Shown here: piece after piece, positions 1-9,474 of the stretch
Numbering within the stretch: position 1 is the stretch's first letter
Layout of the letters: each line of letters starts with the position of its first letter
Assembly: GCF_000935025.1 (NCBI RefSeq)
Contig: NZ_CP010836.1
Coordinates: 4,402,001-4,466,000 of the forward strand
Direction of reading: 5' to 3'
Source of the DNA: Sphingomonas hengshuiensis
GTDB lineage: Bacteria; Pseudomonadota; Alphaproteobacteria; Sphingomonadales; Sphingomonadaceae
DNA: 64,000 nt
Position numbers and translations under genes: made by a program
The notes under the pieces: model-generated
What the model saw: only the letters and a program-made list of their open reading frames with translations
The model's database searches: none
What the model was told of the DNA's origin: nothing

Positions 1-738
1 GTCGATCACCGGCCAGCCATTGTCGGCGAACATCCGCCGGGCAAAGGCGATCTCGCGCTGGACCGACTCCTGGTCGACATAATCGGTCTCGGGGCTCTGG
101 TTGAGCGACAAGAGCCGGTTGCGCCGGATCTGGACGAGCCGGTCGGCGCTGGTGGTCAGCCCGACGATCAGCGGGTTTTTCAGCGTGTACAATTCGGGTG
201 GCGGCGGCGATTCGACGACGATCGGGATGTTCGCCGCCTTGTATCCGCGATTGGCGAGATAGATCGAGGTCGGCGTCTTGGACGAGCGCGAGACCCCCGC
301 CAGCACGATATCGGCTTCCTCCCAATCCTCGGCACCGATGCCGTCGTCATGCGCGATCGTGAACTGAATCGCATCGACGCGCGCGAAATAAGCGGCGTCG
401 AGGCTATGCTGGCGCCCCGGCCGCGCCTTCGCTTCCTGCCCCAGCAGCCCCGACAGCGCGTGGCTCACCGGATCGAGCGGCGCGATCGCGGGCAGGCCCA
501 TGGCGCGGCACCGCGTCTCAAGCGTGCGGCGGATGGTGCTGTTGACCAAGGTGAAGATCACCAGCCCCGGATTCTGCGCAATCTCCTGGAGGATGCGCTC
601 CAGATGCGCCTCGGAGCGGACCATCGGCCAGAAATGCCGCAGCGTCTCGACATCGTCGAACTGCGCCAGCGCAGCCTTGGCGATGTTTTCCAGCGTCTCT
701 CCGGTGGAATCGGAGAGGAGGTGGAGATGGAGCCGCAC
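1..738 (-). CDS. ppsR: Pyruvate, phosphate dikinase regulatory protein (kinase-pyrophosphorylase), C-terminus cut by window edge
   Basis: This family switches PPDK or PEP synthetase off by ADP-dependent phosphorylation and on again by phosphorolysis, so it controls pyruvate/PEP interconversion in the cytosol. The protein reads in frame for 246 codons to the window edge without a stop; the family is usually about 270 residues, so some 25 C-terminal residues lie outside. The N-terminus LHLLSDSTGET and the P-loop-like GVSRSSKTPTSIYL near residues 147-160 are diagnostic. The start is GTG (MRLHLHL), because the only nearby ATG upstream is in another frame and hits a stop at once. It is divergent from hemE across the putative oriC, the same neighbourhood as in other alphaproteobacteria. 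No ribosome binding site is obvious. Confidence 0.93.
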   Translation of the reverse strand, partial: MRLHLHLLSDSTGETLENIAKAALAQFDDVETLRHFWPMVRSEAHLERILQEIAQNPGLVIFTLVNSTIRRTLETRCRAMGLPAIAPLDPVSHALSGLLGQEAKARPGRQHSLDAAYFARVDAIQFTIAHDDGIGAEDWEEADIVLAGVSRSSKTPTSIYLANRGYKAANIPIVVESPPPPELYTLKNPLIVGLTTSADRLVQIRRNRLLSLNQSPETDYVDQESVQREIAFARRMFADNGWPVID

Positions 739-1043
739 GGCTATGGGGATGGTTCTGTGGAAAACATTGCGGACAGGCGCTAGCGCAACCCGGGCGCGGG
801 GCCAAGCTTGTGCGAACCGCGGACTCGGTTGGTGAGTCGTCCACAGCGGCATCCCCAATCGGTGCGCAGTGCCCACAGCCTGTGGAAATCGGGGATGACC
901 GACTCGAATCCGCGGCGTTCTGCGGGCAAGCGGGAGTCAAGTTGTTGGCAGAATGCGGAGGAGCGCATAAACCCCGGGTTCCACGCGCCAACAGACTCCA
1001 ACAATCCTTAGATTCTTCTTTCTATAGAAGTAGGACCCGCGCC
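739..1043. other. oriC: Putative chromosomal replication origin (oriC) between ppsR and hemE
   Basis: This 305-base gap has no credible gene. It contains DnaA-box-like 9-mers (756-764, 837-845, 881-889), an AT-rich stretch at about 1000-1030 that could unwind, and most of a dense cluster of GANTC sites. In Caulobacter crescentus the origin lies just upstream of hemE, and the gene order here (ppsR, gap, hemE, with rho, gidA, gidB, parA and parB close by) is that of an alphaproteobacterial origin. Four parS-like sites lie within 9 kb. What is seen is the motifs and the order; origin function is inferred. Confidence 0.72.
756..889. promoter_or_regulatory. Degenerate DnaA boxes in the putative oriC
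   Basis: Compared with TTATCCACA, positions 756-764 read TTTTCCACA on the minus strand (one mismatch), 837-845 read TCGTCCACA on the plus strand (two mismatches) and 881-889 read ATTTCCACA on the minus strand (two mismatches). A weaker GTGCCCACA lies at 869-877. Alphaproteobacterial origins commonly use weak DnaA sites, so imperfect boxes are expected. Binding is inferred. Confidence 0.5.
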
Positions 1044-1059
1044 CTGACTGACTCGACTC
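822..1059. promoter_or_regulatory. Cluster of nine GANTC (CcrM methylation) sites across oriC and the hemE start
   Basis: GANTC occurs at 822, 834, 901, 906, 934, 994, 1011, 1050 and 1055, nine times in 238 bases, against about one expected by chance. GANTC is the target of the cell-cycle DNA methyltransferase CcrM, and hemimethylation of origin sites is part of cell-cycle control in alphaproteobacteria. The last two sites overlap the proposed first codons of hemE. Confidence 0.65.
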
Positions 1060-2087
1060 CCAAGCCGTTGCTCGCAGCCCTTCGCGGCGAACGCCAGCCG
1101 GTCCCCCCGATCTGGCTGATGCGCCAGGCCGGCCGCTATCTCCCCGAATATCGCGCATTGCGGGCCGAGAAGGGCGGATTCCTGGCCCTCGCGCTCGATC
1201 CCGACGCCGCGGCGGAGATCACGCTCCAGCCGATCCGCCGGTTCGGGATGGACGGCGCGATCCTGTTCTCCGACATATTGATGGTGCCCTGGGCGCTGGG
1301 GCAGGAATTATGGTTCGAGGCGGGGGAGGGGCCGCGGCTCGCGCCGACGATCGACGGGCGCGACGCGCTCGATACGCTCGGGCCCGTGGACCCGGCCAAG
1401 CTCCAGCCGATTTACGACACCGTTGCGCGGGTCGCAGCGGCACTGCCGCCCGCGACGACGTTCCTGGGTTTTGCGGGATCGCCCTGGACGGTCGCGACCT
1501 ATATGATCGCAGGCGCAGGGTCGAAGGACCAGGGCAAGGCGCGAGAACTGGCCTATAGCGATCCGGTGACGATGCAGGCGCTGGTCGACCGCATCGTCGA
1601 CCTGACCGTCGACTATCTGGCATTGCAGATCGCATCCGGGGTCGAGGCGGTCCAGCTGTTCGACAGCTGGGCGGGCAGCCTGTCGCCGCGCCAGTTCGAA
1701 CAATGGGTGATCGCGCCCAATGCCGCGATCGTCGCACGGCTGCACGAACGCTGCCCGGGGACGCCGGTGATCGGCTTTCCGAAGGGCGCGGGGGCGAAGC
1801 TGGTCGACTATGTCGCCGGCGTGCGGCCCGATGCGGTCGGGCTCGACGAGACGGTGGACCCGGCCTGGGCCGATGCCGTGCTGCCGGCGGGGTTGCCGGT
1901 GCAGGGTAATCTCGATCCGCTGGCGCTGATGGCCGGGGGAACCGCGCTAGACGACGGAATCGACCGCATCCTGTCGGCGTTCGCCGATCGCCCGCATGTC
2001 TTCAACCTCGGGCATGGCATCGGCCAGTTCACGCCGATCGCGCATGTCGAGCATCTGCTCGCGCGGTTGCGCGGGGGCGCGCGATGA
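1044..2087 (+). CDS. hemE: Uroporphyrinogen decarboxylase
   Basis: It decarboxylates the four acetate side chains of uroporphyrinogen III to give coproporphyrinogen III in heme synthesis. Family signatures are clear: IWLMRQAGRYLPEYR at residues 23-37, FSDILMVP with the catalytic Asp, and GFAGSPWTVATYMIAG. The likely start is CTG at 1044, giving 347 residues, the usual length. It has AGTAGGA about nine bases upstream, and no in-frame ATG exists near the conserved N-terminus. TTG at 1068 is an alternative. A GTG at 810 is in frame but would add 78 unconserved residues inside the putative origin. The stop overlaps the hemJ ATG (ATGA). Confidence 0.93.
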   Translation: MTDSTPKPLLAALRGERQPVPPIWLMRQAGRYLPEYRALRAEKGGFLALALDPDAAAEITLQPIRRFGMDGAILFSDILMVPWALGQELWFEAGEGPRLAPTIDGRDALDTLGPVDPAKLQPIYDTVARVAAALPPATTFLGFAGSPWTVATYMIAGAGSKDQGKARELAYSDPVTMQALVDRIVDLTVDYLALQIASGVEAVQLFDSWAGSLSPRQFEQWVIAPNAAIVARLHERCPGTPVIGFPKGAGAKLVDYVAGVRPDAVGLDETVDPAWADAVLPAGLPVQGNLDPLALMAGGTALDDGIDRILSAFADRPHVFNLGHGIGQFTPIAHVEHLLARLRGGAR

Positions 2088-2536
2088 CCGGGTTCCTGGG
2101 CGGCGCCTATCTATGGGTGAAGGCGTTCCACATCGTCTTCGTGATCTACTGGATGGCGGGACTGTTCCTGCTCCCGCGTTATCTGGTCCACCATCAGGAG
2201 GCGCTGGGAAGCCCGCAGGCGGCCGATTGGGCGCGGCGCGAGGCGATGTTGCGCCGGATGATCCTGACGCCCTCGCTGGTGGTCGTATGGGCTCTGGGGC
2301 TCATGCTGGCCGTCAATCTCGGGCTGCTCGATGGGCAGCCGGGGCTCGGGTGGTTGCACGGGAAGTTGCTGCTGGTCGTCGCGCTCAGCGGCTATCATGG
2401 CTGGGCAGTCGGCTATTCGAAGAAGCTGGCGCGGGGGCAGGGGGCGATTTCGTCGCGGCATCTGCGCATGCTGAATGAGGTCCCGGCGCTCGCGGCGGTG
2501 CTGATTGTCGTGCTCGCGGTGGTCAAACCCTTCTAA
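2084..2536 (+). CDS. hemJ: Protoporphyrinogen IX oxidase, HemJ type
   Basis: This is a small inner-membrane protein that oxidises protoporphyrinogen IX to protoporphyrin IX, the penultimate step of heme synthesis, in bacteria lacking HemG or HemY. The 150 residues form about four hydrophobic helices. The HIVFVIYWMAGLFLLPRY stretch with conserved His16 and the LNEVPALAAVLIVVLAVVKPF tail are typical. It overlaps hemE by four bases, so the two steps are translationally coupled. Family membership is clear from sequence; the activity is inferred from the family. Confidence 0.9.
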   Translation: MTGFLGGAYLWVKAFHIVFVIYWMAGLFLLPRYLVHHQEALGSPQAADWARREAMLRRMILTPSLVVVWALGLMLAVNLGLLDGQPGLGWLHGKLLLVVALSGYHGWAVGYSKKLARGQGAISSRHLRMLNEVPALAAVLIVVLAVVKPF

Positions 2537-2542
2537 CTCTGG

Positions 2543-2571
2543 TTGACTTGGCGCCGGGGCGCACCTAATTC
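2543..2571 (+). promoter_or_regulatory. Possible sigma-70 promoter for rho
   Basis: TTGACT at 2543-2548 is separated by 17 bases from TAATTC at 2566-2571. The -35 box is strong and the -10 box is poor. It sits just after the hemJ stop, with about 107 bases of leader before rho. Leaders of this sort can host rho autoregulation, but no attenuator was identified. Confidence 0.3.
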
Positions 2572-2678
2572 GCTTGCACAGGCCGATCGCTTTCCTGCGG
2601 CGGTCCCTTCCTCCAGCATCGCTTATCGCGCGCATCTCCGCCGACCGACGCTCCCCCCGCTAGAATTCCGGACTCCTT

Positions 2679-3935
<1,257 letters not shown>

Positions 3936-3965
3936 CGCCGCGCCCGCGCGGACCGGAAATGAAGC

Positions 3966-3989
3966 GGCGCGGGCAGCAATGCCCGCGCC
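3966..3989 (+). terminator. Hairpin after rho
   Basis: GGCGCGGGCA (3966-3975) pairs perfectly with TGCCCGCGCC (3980-3989) around a GCAA tetraloop, 30 bases after the rho stop. The following tract GTTCGCGTTTG is T-poor, so it is an atypical intrinsic terminator. Confidence 0.55.
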
Positions 3990-4058
3990 GTTCGCGTTTG
4001 TAACATGGGTTGTCGCGTCCGGGCTTGCCTTCCCCCCCTCTCACGCTAGGGATTGGCG

Positions 4059-4781
4059 ATGCTCGACATGATCCTCAGCGCAGCCGCCTCCGGCGTTGGT
4101 TCCCCCCTCGATATCTGGCACCATATCGTTGCCGATTTCTCGAACCTCGGCGACCCCGCGGCGCTGGCCGCATTCGGGTCGGTGCTGATGATCGATCTGG
4201 TGCTGGCGGGCGACAATGCGATCGTCGTCGGGGCGCTGGCAGCTGGCCTTCCGGCAGAGCAGCGCAAGAAGGTCATCCTGATCGGCATCGGCGCCGCGCT
4301 GATCCTGCGGATTATCTTTGCGCTCGCGGTCAGCTGGCTGATGGGGATCGTGGGGCTGATCTTCGCGGGCGGGCTGTTGCTGCTCTGGGTGAGCTGGAAA
4401 TTCTGGCGCGAGATTCGCCACGGTGCCGAAAATGCAGGCTCGGCCGAAGTCTCCGGGGACGAGCATTCGGGCGTCCGCTCGGCGCGCAGCTTTGCCGGTG
4501 CCGCCTGGGCCGTCGCGGTCGCCGATGTCTCGATGAGCCTCGACAACGTGCTCGCGGTCGCGGGTGCGGCGCGCGAGCATCCCGGCATCCTCGTCGTCGG
4601 GCTGCTGCTGTCGGTCGCGCTGATGGGTCTGGCCGCCAACTTCATCGCCAAGCTGATCGACCGCTATCGCTGGATCGCCTATTTCGGGCTGGCGGTGATC
4701 GTCTTCGTCGCGTTCAAGATGATCTATGAGGGCTGGATCGGCAGCGGCGAGACGCCGGGGATCACCACGCTGTTCAGCTGA
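4059..4781 (+). CDS. TerC family integral membrane protein
   Basis: TerC proteins are multi-helix inner-membrane proteins linked to tellurite resistance or metal-ion export, including manganese export during protein secretion. The 240 residues show about seven hydrophobic segments and the two conserved acidic motifs, DLVLAGDNAIVVG in the first half and DVSMSLDNVLAVAG in the second. The chosen ATG at 4059 has AGGGAT about seven bases upstream. It stands alone between the rho hairpin and a convergent hydrolase gene. The transported ion cannot be told from sequence. Confidence 0.87.
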   Translation: MLDMILSAAASGVGSPLDIWHHIVADFSNLGDPAALAAFGSVLMIDLVLAGDNAIVVGALAAGLPAEQRKKVILIGIGAALILRIIFALAVSWLMGIVGLIFAGGLLLLWVSWKFWREIRHGAENAGSAEVSGDEHSGVRSARSFAGAAWAVAVADVSMSLDNVLAVAGAAREHPGILVVGLLLSVALMGLAANFIAKLIDRYRWIAYFGLAVIVFVAFKMIYEGWIGSGETPGITTLFS

Positions 4782-4791
4782 GCAGGGTAGG

Positions 4792-4813
4792 GCAGGCGCC
4801 CGCAGGCGCCTGC
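4792..4813. terminator. Hairpin between convergent terC-like and dienelactone hydrolase genes
   Basis: GCAGGCGCC (4792-4800) and GGCGCCTGC (4805-4813) form a nine-base-pair stem with a CGCA loop between two converging genes, so it could stop transcription from either side. No T-tract is present. The right arm overlaps the parS-like site at 4811. Confidence 0.45.
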
Positions 4814-4826
4814 TCCACGTGAAACA
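4811..4826. promoter_or_regulatory. parS: parS-like ParB binding site 1
   Basis: TGCTCCACGTGAAACA differs from the parS consensus TGTTTCACGTGAAACA at two positions and keeps the CACGTG core. It lies in the gap between convergent genes, about 6 kb before parAB. Confidence 0.65.
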
Positions 4827-4827
4827 A

Positions 4828-5526
4828 TCAGCCGAGATGCTCGGCGAAAAACGTGGCAGTCCGTGAGTCCGCCAGCTCCGCCGCCGCTTCCGACCGGCGC
4901 TTGCCGCTCTCGGTCGCAAAGCCATGGTCCTCGCCGGGATAGTCGGCCAGCGTGACCTTGGGGTGATCGTCCAGCCCTTCGTGCATCTTCGCCTGGATAT
5001 CCGGCGTCACGAAATGGTCGGCGCCGGCAATATGCAACAGCACCGGGTTGGCGATGGCGTGCTTCTCGTCGAGCAGACCGTCGATCCCGACGGCGTAATA
5101 GCCGACGCTCGCGTCGCTGTCGGTCCGCGTCGCCGCCATGAACGCCAGCCGCCCGCCGAGGCAATAGCCGACCACGCCGACCTTGCCGCCGCCCAGCTCG
5201 GCACGCGCCGCGCGGATCGTCGCTTCGATATCGGCGATGCCCAGCGCCTGGTCGAACTTGCCCATCAGCCCGAGTGCCGTCTGGAACTCCTCCGGCACAT
5301 CGGGATCGAGCTGGACGCCCGGTTCGATCCGCCAAAACAGGTCGGGCGCGACGGCGAGATAGCCCTGCGCGGCCCAGGCGTCGCACTTGCTGCGGATACC
5401 GGGGTTTACCCCGAATATCTCCTGGATCACCACGATCGCCGCACGCGGCGTACCCTCGGGCGCGGCGAAATAGGCGTCGAAGCTGCCGCTGTCGTCGAGC
5501 GCGGCAATCGGGTGCATCCCATTCAT
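4828..5526 (-). CDS. Dienelactone hydrolase family protein
   Basis: This is an alpha/beta hydrolase of the DLH family, which opens lactones or cleaves related esters in the cytosol; the substrate is unknown. The 232 residues carry the nucleophile motif GYCLGG (Cys, as in DLH), and the Asp and His partners are in the ADHFVTPD and PGEDHGF segments. The N-terminal FDAYFAAPEGTPRAAIVVIQE is typical. ATG at 5526 gives an ATGA overlap with the upstream ogt stop; ATG at 5517 is an alternative. It is in an operon with the DNA repair gene ogt, with no obvious functional link. Confidence 0.88.
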   Translation of the reverse strand: MNGMHPIAALDDSGSFDAYFAAPEGTPRAAIVVIQEIFGVNPGIRSKCDAWAAQGYLAVAPDLFWRIEPGVQLDPDVPEEFQTALGLMGKFDQALGIADIEATIRAARAELGGGKVGVVGYCLGGRLAFMAATRTDSDASVGYYAVGIDGLLDEKHAIANPVLLHIAGADHFVTPDIQAKMHEGLDDHPKVTLADYPGEDHGFATESGKRRSEAAAELADSRTATFFAEHLG

Positions 5527-6005
5527 AATAAACGTCCTTCGGAAAAGCGCCGCTCATGCTCGAGCAGCCAGGATTTGGTGACCGGGCCATCGCCCGCCGA
5601 ATAGGCACCCAACGCACCTCCCGCGCCGAGGATGCGATGGCACGGCACGACGATCGGGAAGGGATTGCGCGCGCAAAGCTGGCCGACCGCGCGGGCGCTA
5701 GACCTAAGTGTGATCGCCAGCTCTCCATAGCTCAGCGTCTCGCCATAGCCGACCGCGACCAGTCCCGCCCGCAGCACCGCCCCACGATCGGTTGCGGCGG
5801 GAGCCAGCGCCAGCGTGAAGTGCTTGCGGGAGCCCGCGAACCACTCCGCAATCTGGTCATGTGCGTCGCGAACCGCGGCGGCGCACCCGGCGCGCGCCAC
5901 GCTGCCTGGCGCTTCGATCCGGATCGCATGGACCAGCGCGTCGTCGCCCTCGATCCGGACGATGCCGATGGGCGTTGCGATCAGGGCATGGTCGCGCGCA
6001 TACAT
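5523..6005 (-). CDS. ogt: Methylated-DNA-protein cysteine methyltransferase
   Basis: A suicide repair enzyme that transfers the methyl group from O6-methylguanine to its own cysteine. The active site IVVPCHRILG is intact, and upstream ARAVGQLCARNPFPI is the DNA-binding helix region. The start is ATG at 6005 (MYARDHALIATPIG), giving 160 residues. The frame stays open further upstream but would run into the divergent small gene at 6055. Promoters for both must lie in the roughly 50 bases between the starts. The stop is coupled to the hydrolase gene by ATGA. Confidence 0.9.
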   Translation of the reverse strand: MYARDHALIATPIGIVRIEGDDALVHAIRIEAPGSVARAGCAAAVRDAHDQIAEWFAGSRKHFTLALAPAATDRGAVLRAGLVAVGYGETLSYGELAITLRSSARAVGQLCARNPFPIVVPCHRILGAGGALGAYSAGDGPVTKSWLLEHERRFSEGRLL

Positions 6006-6054
6006 GGCCCAAGGCGTACATCCGCCCCGATACGTGCTCAAGCGGAGAAGAGCG

Positions 6055-6288
6055 ATGAAGATCAATGTCGAGGTCGAATGCACGCCGGAGGAGGCGCGCC
6101 GCTTCATGGGCCTCCCGGATCTCGCTCCGGTCCATGAGAAATATGTGTCGATGATGGTCGAGGCGATCGACAAACAGGGCAGCCCCGAGGCGTTTCAGGC
6201 GATGATCGGGAGCTGGGCGCCGATGGGCGAGGCGGGGATGAACTTCTGGCGCGGGATTTTCGACGCCGGGGCCAAGTCGGGGAACTGA
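6055..6288 (+). CDS. Small conserved protein (DUF6489-like)
   Basis: The protein has 77 residues, is acidic and has no membrane segment; it begins MKINVEVECTPEEARRFMGL. I recall this as a small family conserved in sphingomonads and relatives (DUF6489), of unknown function. The ATG at 6055 has a good GGAGAAG binding site. It lies divergent from ogt and nine bases before mnmE, so it probably heads the mnmE transcript. Nothing in the sequence indicates a role. Confidence 0.75.
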   Translation: MKINVEVECTPEEARRFMGLPDLAPVHEKYVSMMVEAIDKQGSPEAFQAMIGSWAPMGEAGMNFWRGIFDAGAKSGN

Positions 6289-6297
6289 GCGCCGGCG

Positions 6298-7587
6298 ATG
6301 GATACGATTTACGCGGTGTCGAGCGGTGCGCCGCCCGCCGCAATCGCTGTGCTGCGGATCAGCGGCGCGCGGGCATTCGATGCCGTGCGTGCGCTTGCCG
6401 GGCGACTGCCTGCGCCGCGCCGGGCGAGCCTGTGCAGCCTTCGCGATCCAGCGGATTCGACGTTGCTCGATCGCGCGCTGGTGCTGGTGTTTCCTAGCCC
6501 TGAAACCGCGACCGGCGAGGATCTGGCCGAGCTTCACCTCCACGGCGGGCGCGCGGTGGTGCGCGCGGTGGAACGCGCGCTCGCCGTACTACCAGGGATG
6601 CGCGCCGCGGCTGCGGGCGAGTTCACCCGGCGCGCGCTCGCGCATGGCCGGCTCGACCTGAGCGAAGCCGAGGGGCTGGGGGATCTGCTCGCCGCCGAAA
6701 CCGAGAGCCAGCGGCGGGTGGCGATCCGGTCGGCCGAGGGCGGGGTTCGGCGCGCGGTGGAGGCGTGGTCGGCGCAAACGCTGGACCTCGCCGCGCAGGT
6801 CGAGGCGTTGCTCGACCATAGCGACGAGGATGATGTATCGGCGGAGGCGCTGACGCTGTCGGCGCTCCAGGCCGAAGCGCGCGCGATTGGGCAGGCGATC
6901 GAGGCCGTGACCGCGCGCCCCCCGGTCGAACGGCTTCGCGACGGGCTCCGCGTGGTGCTTGCGGGGCCGCCCAATGCCGGCAAGTCGACCTTGCTCAATG
7001 CGCTTGCCGGGCGCGAGGCGGCGATCGTCTCGCCTGTCGCCGGGACTACGCGGGATCGGATCGAAGTGCCGCTGGTGCGCGACGGTCTGGCCTATGTGTT
7101 CACCGACACCGCCGGGCTCTCGGATGCGCCCGGCGATGCGATTGAGGCGATCGGCATTGCCCGCGCGCGCGAGGCGCTGGGCGGTGCCGATCTGCTATTG
7201 TGGCTCGGCGACGATGCGCCGCCGGAGACACCGCCGGGGCTGTGGCTCCACGCCCGTGCCGATGCGCCCGGGCGCGGCGTCACGCAGCCAGGGCAGGTCG
7301 CGGTGTCGGCTGCCACTGGGATGGGGATCGATGCCGTGTGGGAAGGGCTGGCAGAGCTGGGCGGGGCGCTCGTCCCGCCGCCCGATCTGATCGCGCTCAA
7401 CCAGCGCCAGCGCGCCCTCTGCGCCGCTGCTGGCGATGCATTGCGCCGTGCCACGGGGCAGGACGACCTGTTGCTACTGGCGGAGGAACTGCGCACCGCG
7501 CTGCGCTGTTTCGACGCCGTGACGGGGCGGGCAGGGGTCGAGGCGATGCTCGACAGCCTCTTCGCGCGGTTCTGCATCGGCAAATGA
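6298..7587 (+). CDS. mnmE: tRNA uridine-5-carboxymethylaminomethyl(34) synthesis GTPase MnmE
   Basis: With MnmG it modifies the wobble U34 of several tRNAs. The 429 residues comprise the N-terminal tetrahydrofolate-binding domain (MDTIYAVSSGAPPAAIAVLR), a helical domain, an inserted G domain with P-loop GPPNAGKSTLLNAL near residues 222-235 and DTAGLSD switch II, and the C-terminal CIGK whose Cys is catalytic. Start is ATG at 6298. Its partner mnmG follows 57 bases later, with a parS-like palindrome between them. Confidence 0.97.
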   Translation: MDTIYAVSSGAPPAAIAVLRISGARAFDAVRALAGRLPAPRRASLCSLRDPADSTLLDRALVLVFPSPETATGEDLAELHLHGGRAVVRAVERALAVLPGMRAAAAGEFTRRALAHGRLDLSEAEGLGDLLAAETESQRRVAIRSAEGGVRRAVEAWSAQTLDLAAQVEALLDHSDEDDVSAEALTLSALQAEARAIGQAIEAVTARPPVERLRDGLRVVLAGPPNAGKSTLLNALAGREAAIVSPVAGTTRDRIEVPLVRDGLAYVFTDTAGLSDAPGDAIEAIGIARAREALGGADLLLWLGDDAPPETPPGLWLHARADAPGRGVTQPGQVAVSAATGMGIDAVWEGLAELGGALVPPPDLIALNQRQRALCAAAGDALRRATGQDDLLLLAEELRTALRCFDAVTGRAGVEAMLDSLFARFCIGK

Positions 7588-7590
7588 CGT

Positions 7591-7606
7591 TGTTCCATGT
7601 GGAACG
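7591..7606. promoter_or_regulatory. parS: parS-like ParB binding site 2
   Basis: TGTTCCATGTGGAACG is a near-palindrome four positions from the parS consensus, two of them symmetric changes to a GTTCC/GGAAC half-site. It lies three bases after the mnmE stop. It is weaker than sites 3 and 4. Confidence 0.45.
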
Positions 7607-7644
7607 CTTTTGACGTTGCCCGGCGCAGCTTGTAGCGAGCGGCC

Positions 7645-9474
7645 ATGGATTTTGACGTCATTGTGATCGGTGGAGGACATGCCGGGACCGAAGCGGCCGC
7701 GGTAGCCGCACGTCGCGGCGCCCGCACCGCGCTGCTGAGCTTCGACCTCACCAAGCTCGGCGCGATGTCGTGCAATCCCGCGATCGGCGGGCTCGGCAAG
7801 GGGCATCTGGTCCGCGAAGTCGATGCGTTTGACGGGCTGATCGCGCGCGCGGCGGACGCCGCCGGCATCCATTATCGCATGCTCAATCGCAGCAAGGGCA
7901 CCGCCGTACAGGGACCGCGCGTCCAGGCCGACCGCACCCGCTACGCCGCCGCGATCCAGGCCATGCTCGCCGCGCAGCCGGGGTTGACGCTGGTGGCGGG
8001 CGAGGCGGGCGCGCTCGAAATGGCGGGCGGAGCGGTTGCCGGAGTGCGGCTGCGCGATGGCACCGTGCTTCGTGCGCGCGCGGTGGTGCTCGCGACCGGG
8101 ACCTTCCTTGGCGGGCGCATCTTCCGCGGCGAGGAGCGGATCGAGGGCGGGCGCATCGATGAGGCGGCGGCAACGATCCTTGCGCAGCAGCTCCGCGCGC
8201 TCGCGCTGCCGATGGCGCGGCTCAAGACGGGTACGCCGCCGCGGCTCGACGGGCGCACGATCGACTGGGCGCGCATCGCCGAACAGCCATCGGACGAAGA
8301 CCCGTGGACGATGTCGCCGCTGACGGGCGCGCGCACCTTGCCGCAGCTCCATTGCGGGATCACCCGCACCAACGGCGCGACGCATGACGCCATTCGCGCG
8401 GGGCTCGATCGCTCGCCGCTGTTCAGCGGGGCGATTGGCGGGCAGGGGCCGCGATACTGCCCGTCGATCGAGGACAAGATCCATCGCTTCGGCGATCGCG
8501 ACGGGCATCAGATCTTTCTCGAGCCTGAGGGTCTCGACACCCCGCTGATCTATCCCAACGGGATGTCGACCTCGCTGCCGGTGGATGTCCAGGCCGCGAT
8601 GGTGGCGTCGATTGCCGGGCTGGAGCGCGCCCGGATCGTCACCCCCGGCTATGCGGTCGAATATGACCATATCGACCCGCGCGCGCTGGATGCGACGCTG
8701 GGGCTGGCCGCGATTCCGGGGCTGTTCTGCGCTGGGCAGATCAACGGCACCACCGGCTATGAAGAGGCGGCGGGGCAGGGGCTGGTCGCCGGCGCCAACG
8801 CAGCCGCGCACGCGCTCGGAACCGCGCCCTTGGTCCTCGATCGCGCGACGAGCTACCTCGGGGTCATGGTGGATGACCTCGTGCTGCAAGGCGTCACCGA
8901 GCCCTATCGTATGCTCACCGCCCGTGCCGAGTTCCGGCTGCGGCTCCGGGCGGACAATGCCGAAACGCGGCTGACCCCACTGGCGCGCGATCTCGGTTGC
9001 CTCGGGCCCGAGCGGCTGGCGCGGCAGGCATGGCGCGAAGAAGCACGCGCCGCGCTGGACACCCGCTTCGCCGAGACGATCACCGCGAGTGCGCTCCATG
9101 CGCGCGGCGCGCCGGTGGGGCTCGACGGGGCGCGGCGTTCGGCGCGCGAATGGCTGCGCTTTCCGGGTGTCATGCTGGATCAGGTCGCGCCGGACGTTGC
9201 GGCTGACCCCGCGCTGCTCGCCGAGTTCGTCGAGGATGCGCGTTACGCACCCTATCTCGAGCGGCAGGAAAGCGAAGTCGCGCAGCTCCGCGCGAACGAC
9301 AGCGTGCGGCTGGTGGCAGGACTGAACTTCGCCGACATCCCCGGCCTCTCGAACGAAATGGTCGAACGCCTCAGCGCCGCCCGGCCCGAGACGCTCGGCG
9401 CTGCGGCGCGGATTCGCGGGATCACCCCCGCGGCGCTCTCGGCGATTCTGCTCCACGCGCGTCGCGCGGCATGA
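7645..9474 (+). CDS. mnmG: tRNA uridine-5-carboxymethylaminomethyl(34) synthesis enzyme MnmG
   Basis: This is the FAD-dependent partner of MnmE in wobble uridine modification, historically gidA. The FAD-binding motif [17 protein letters not shown] is at residues 7-23, followed by [20 protein letters not shown]; the [17 protein letters not shown] signature is in the second half. It has 609 residues, near the usual 620. ATG at 7645 begins at the conserved region. It overlaps rsmG by four bases (ATGA). The mnmG-rsmG-parA-parB order is typical of origin-proximal DNA. Confidence 0.97.
   Translation: MDFDVIVIGGGHAGTEAAAVAARRGARTALLSFDLTKLGAMSCNPAIGGLGKGHLVREVDAFDGLIARAADAAGIHYRMLNRSKGTAVQGPRVQADRTRYAAAIQAMLAAQPGLTLVAGEAGALEMAGGAVAGVRLRDGTVLRARAVVLATGTFLGGRIFRGEERIEGGRIDEAAATILAQQLRALALPMARLKTGTPPRLDGRTIDWARIAEQPSDEDPWTMSPLTGARTLPQLHCGITRTNGATHDAIRAGLDRSPLFSGAIGGQGPRYCPSIEDKIHRFGDRDGHQIFLEPEGLDTPLIYPNGMSTSLPVDVQAAMVASIAGLERARIVTPGYAVEYDHIDPRALDATLGLAAIPGLFCAGQINGTTGYEEAAGQGLVAGANAAAHALGTAPLVLDRATSYLGVMVDDLVLQGVTEPYRMLTARAEFRLRLRADNAETRLTPLARDLGCLGPERLARQAWREEARAALDTRFAETITASALHARGAPVGLDGARRSAREWLRFPGVMLDQVAPDVAADPALLAEFVEDARYAPYLERQESEVAQLRANDSVRLVAGLNFADIPGLSNEMVERLSAARPETLGAAARIRGITPAALSAILLHARRAA

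Noticed and set aside
810..1043. N-terminal extension of hemE from a GTG at 810
   Set aside because: It would add 78 residues absent from the family and lie within the putative origin.
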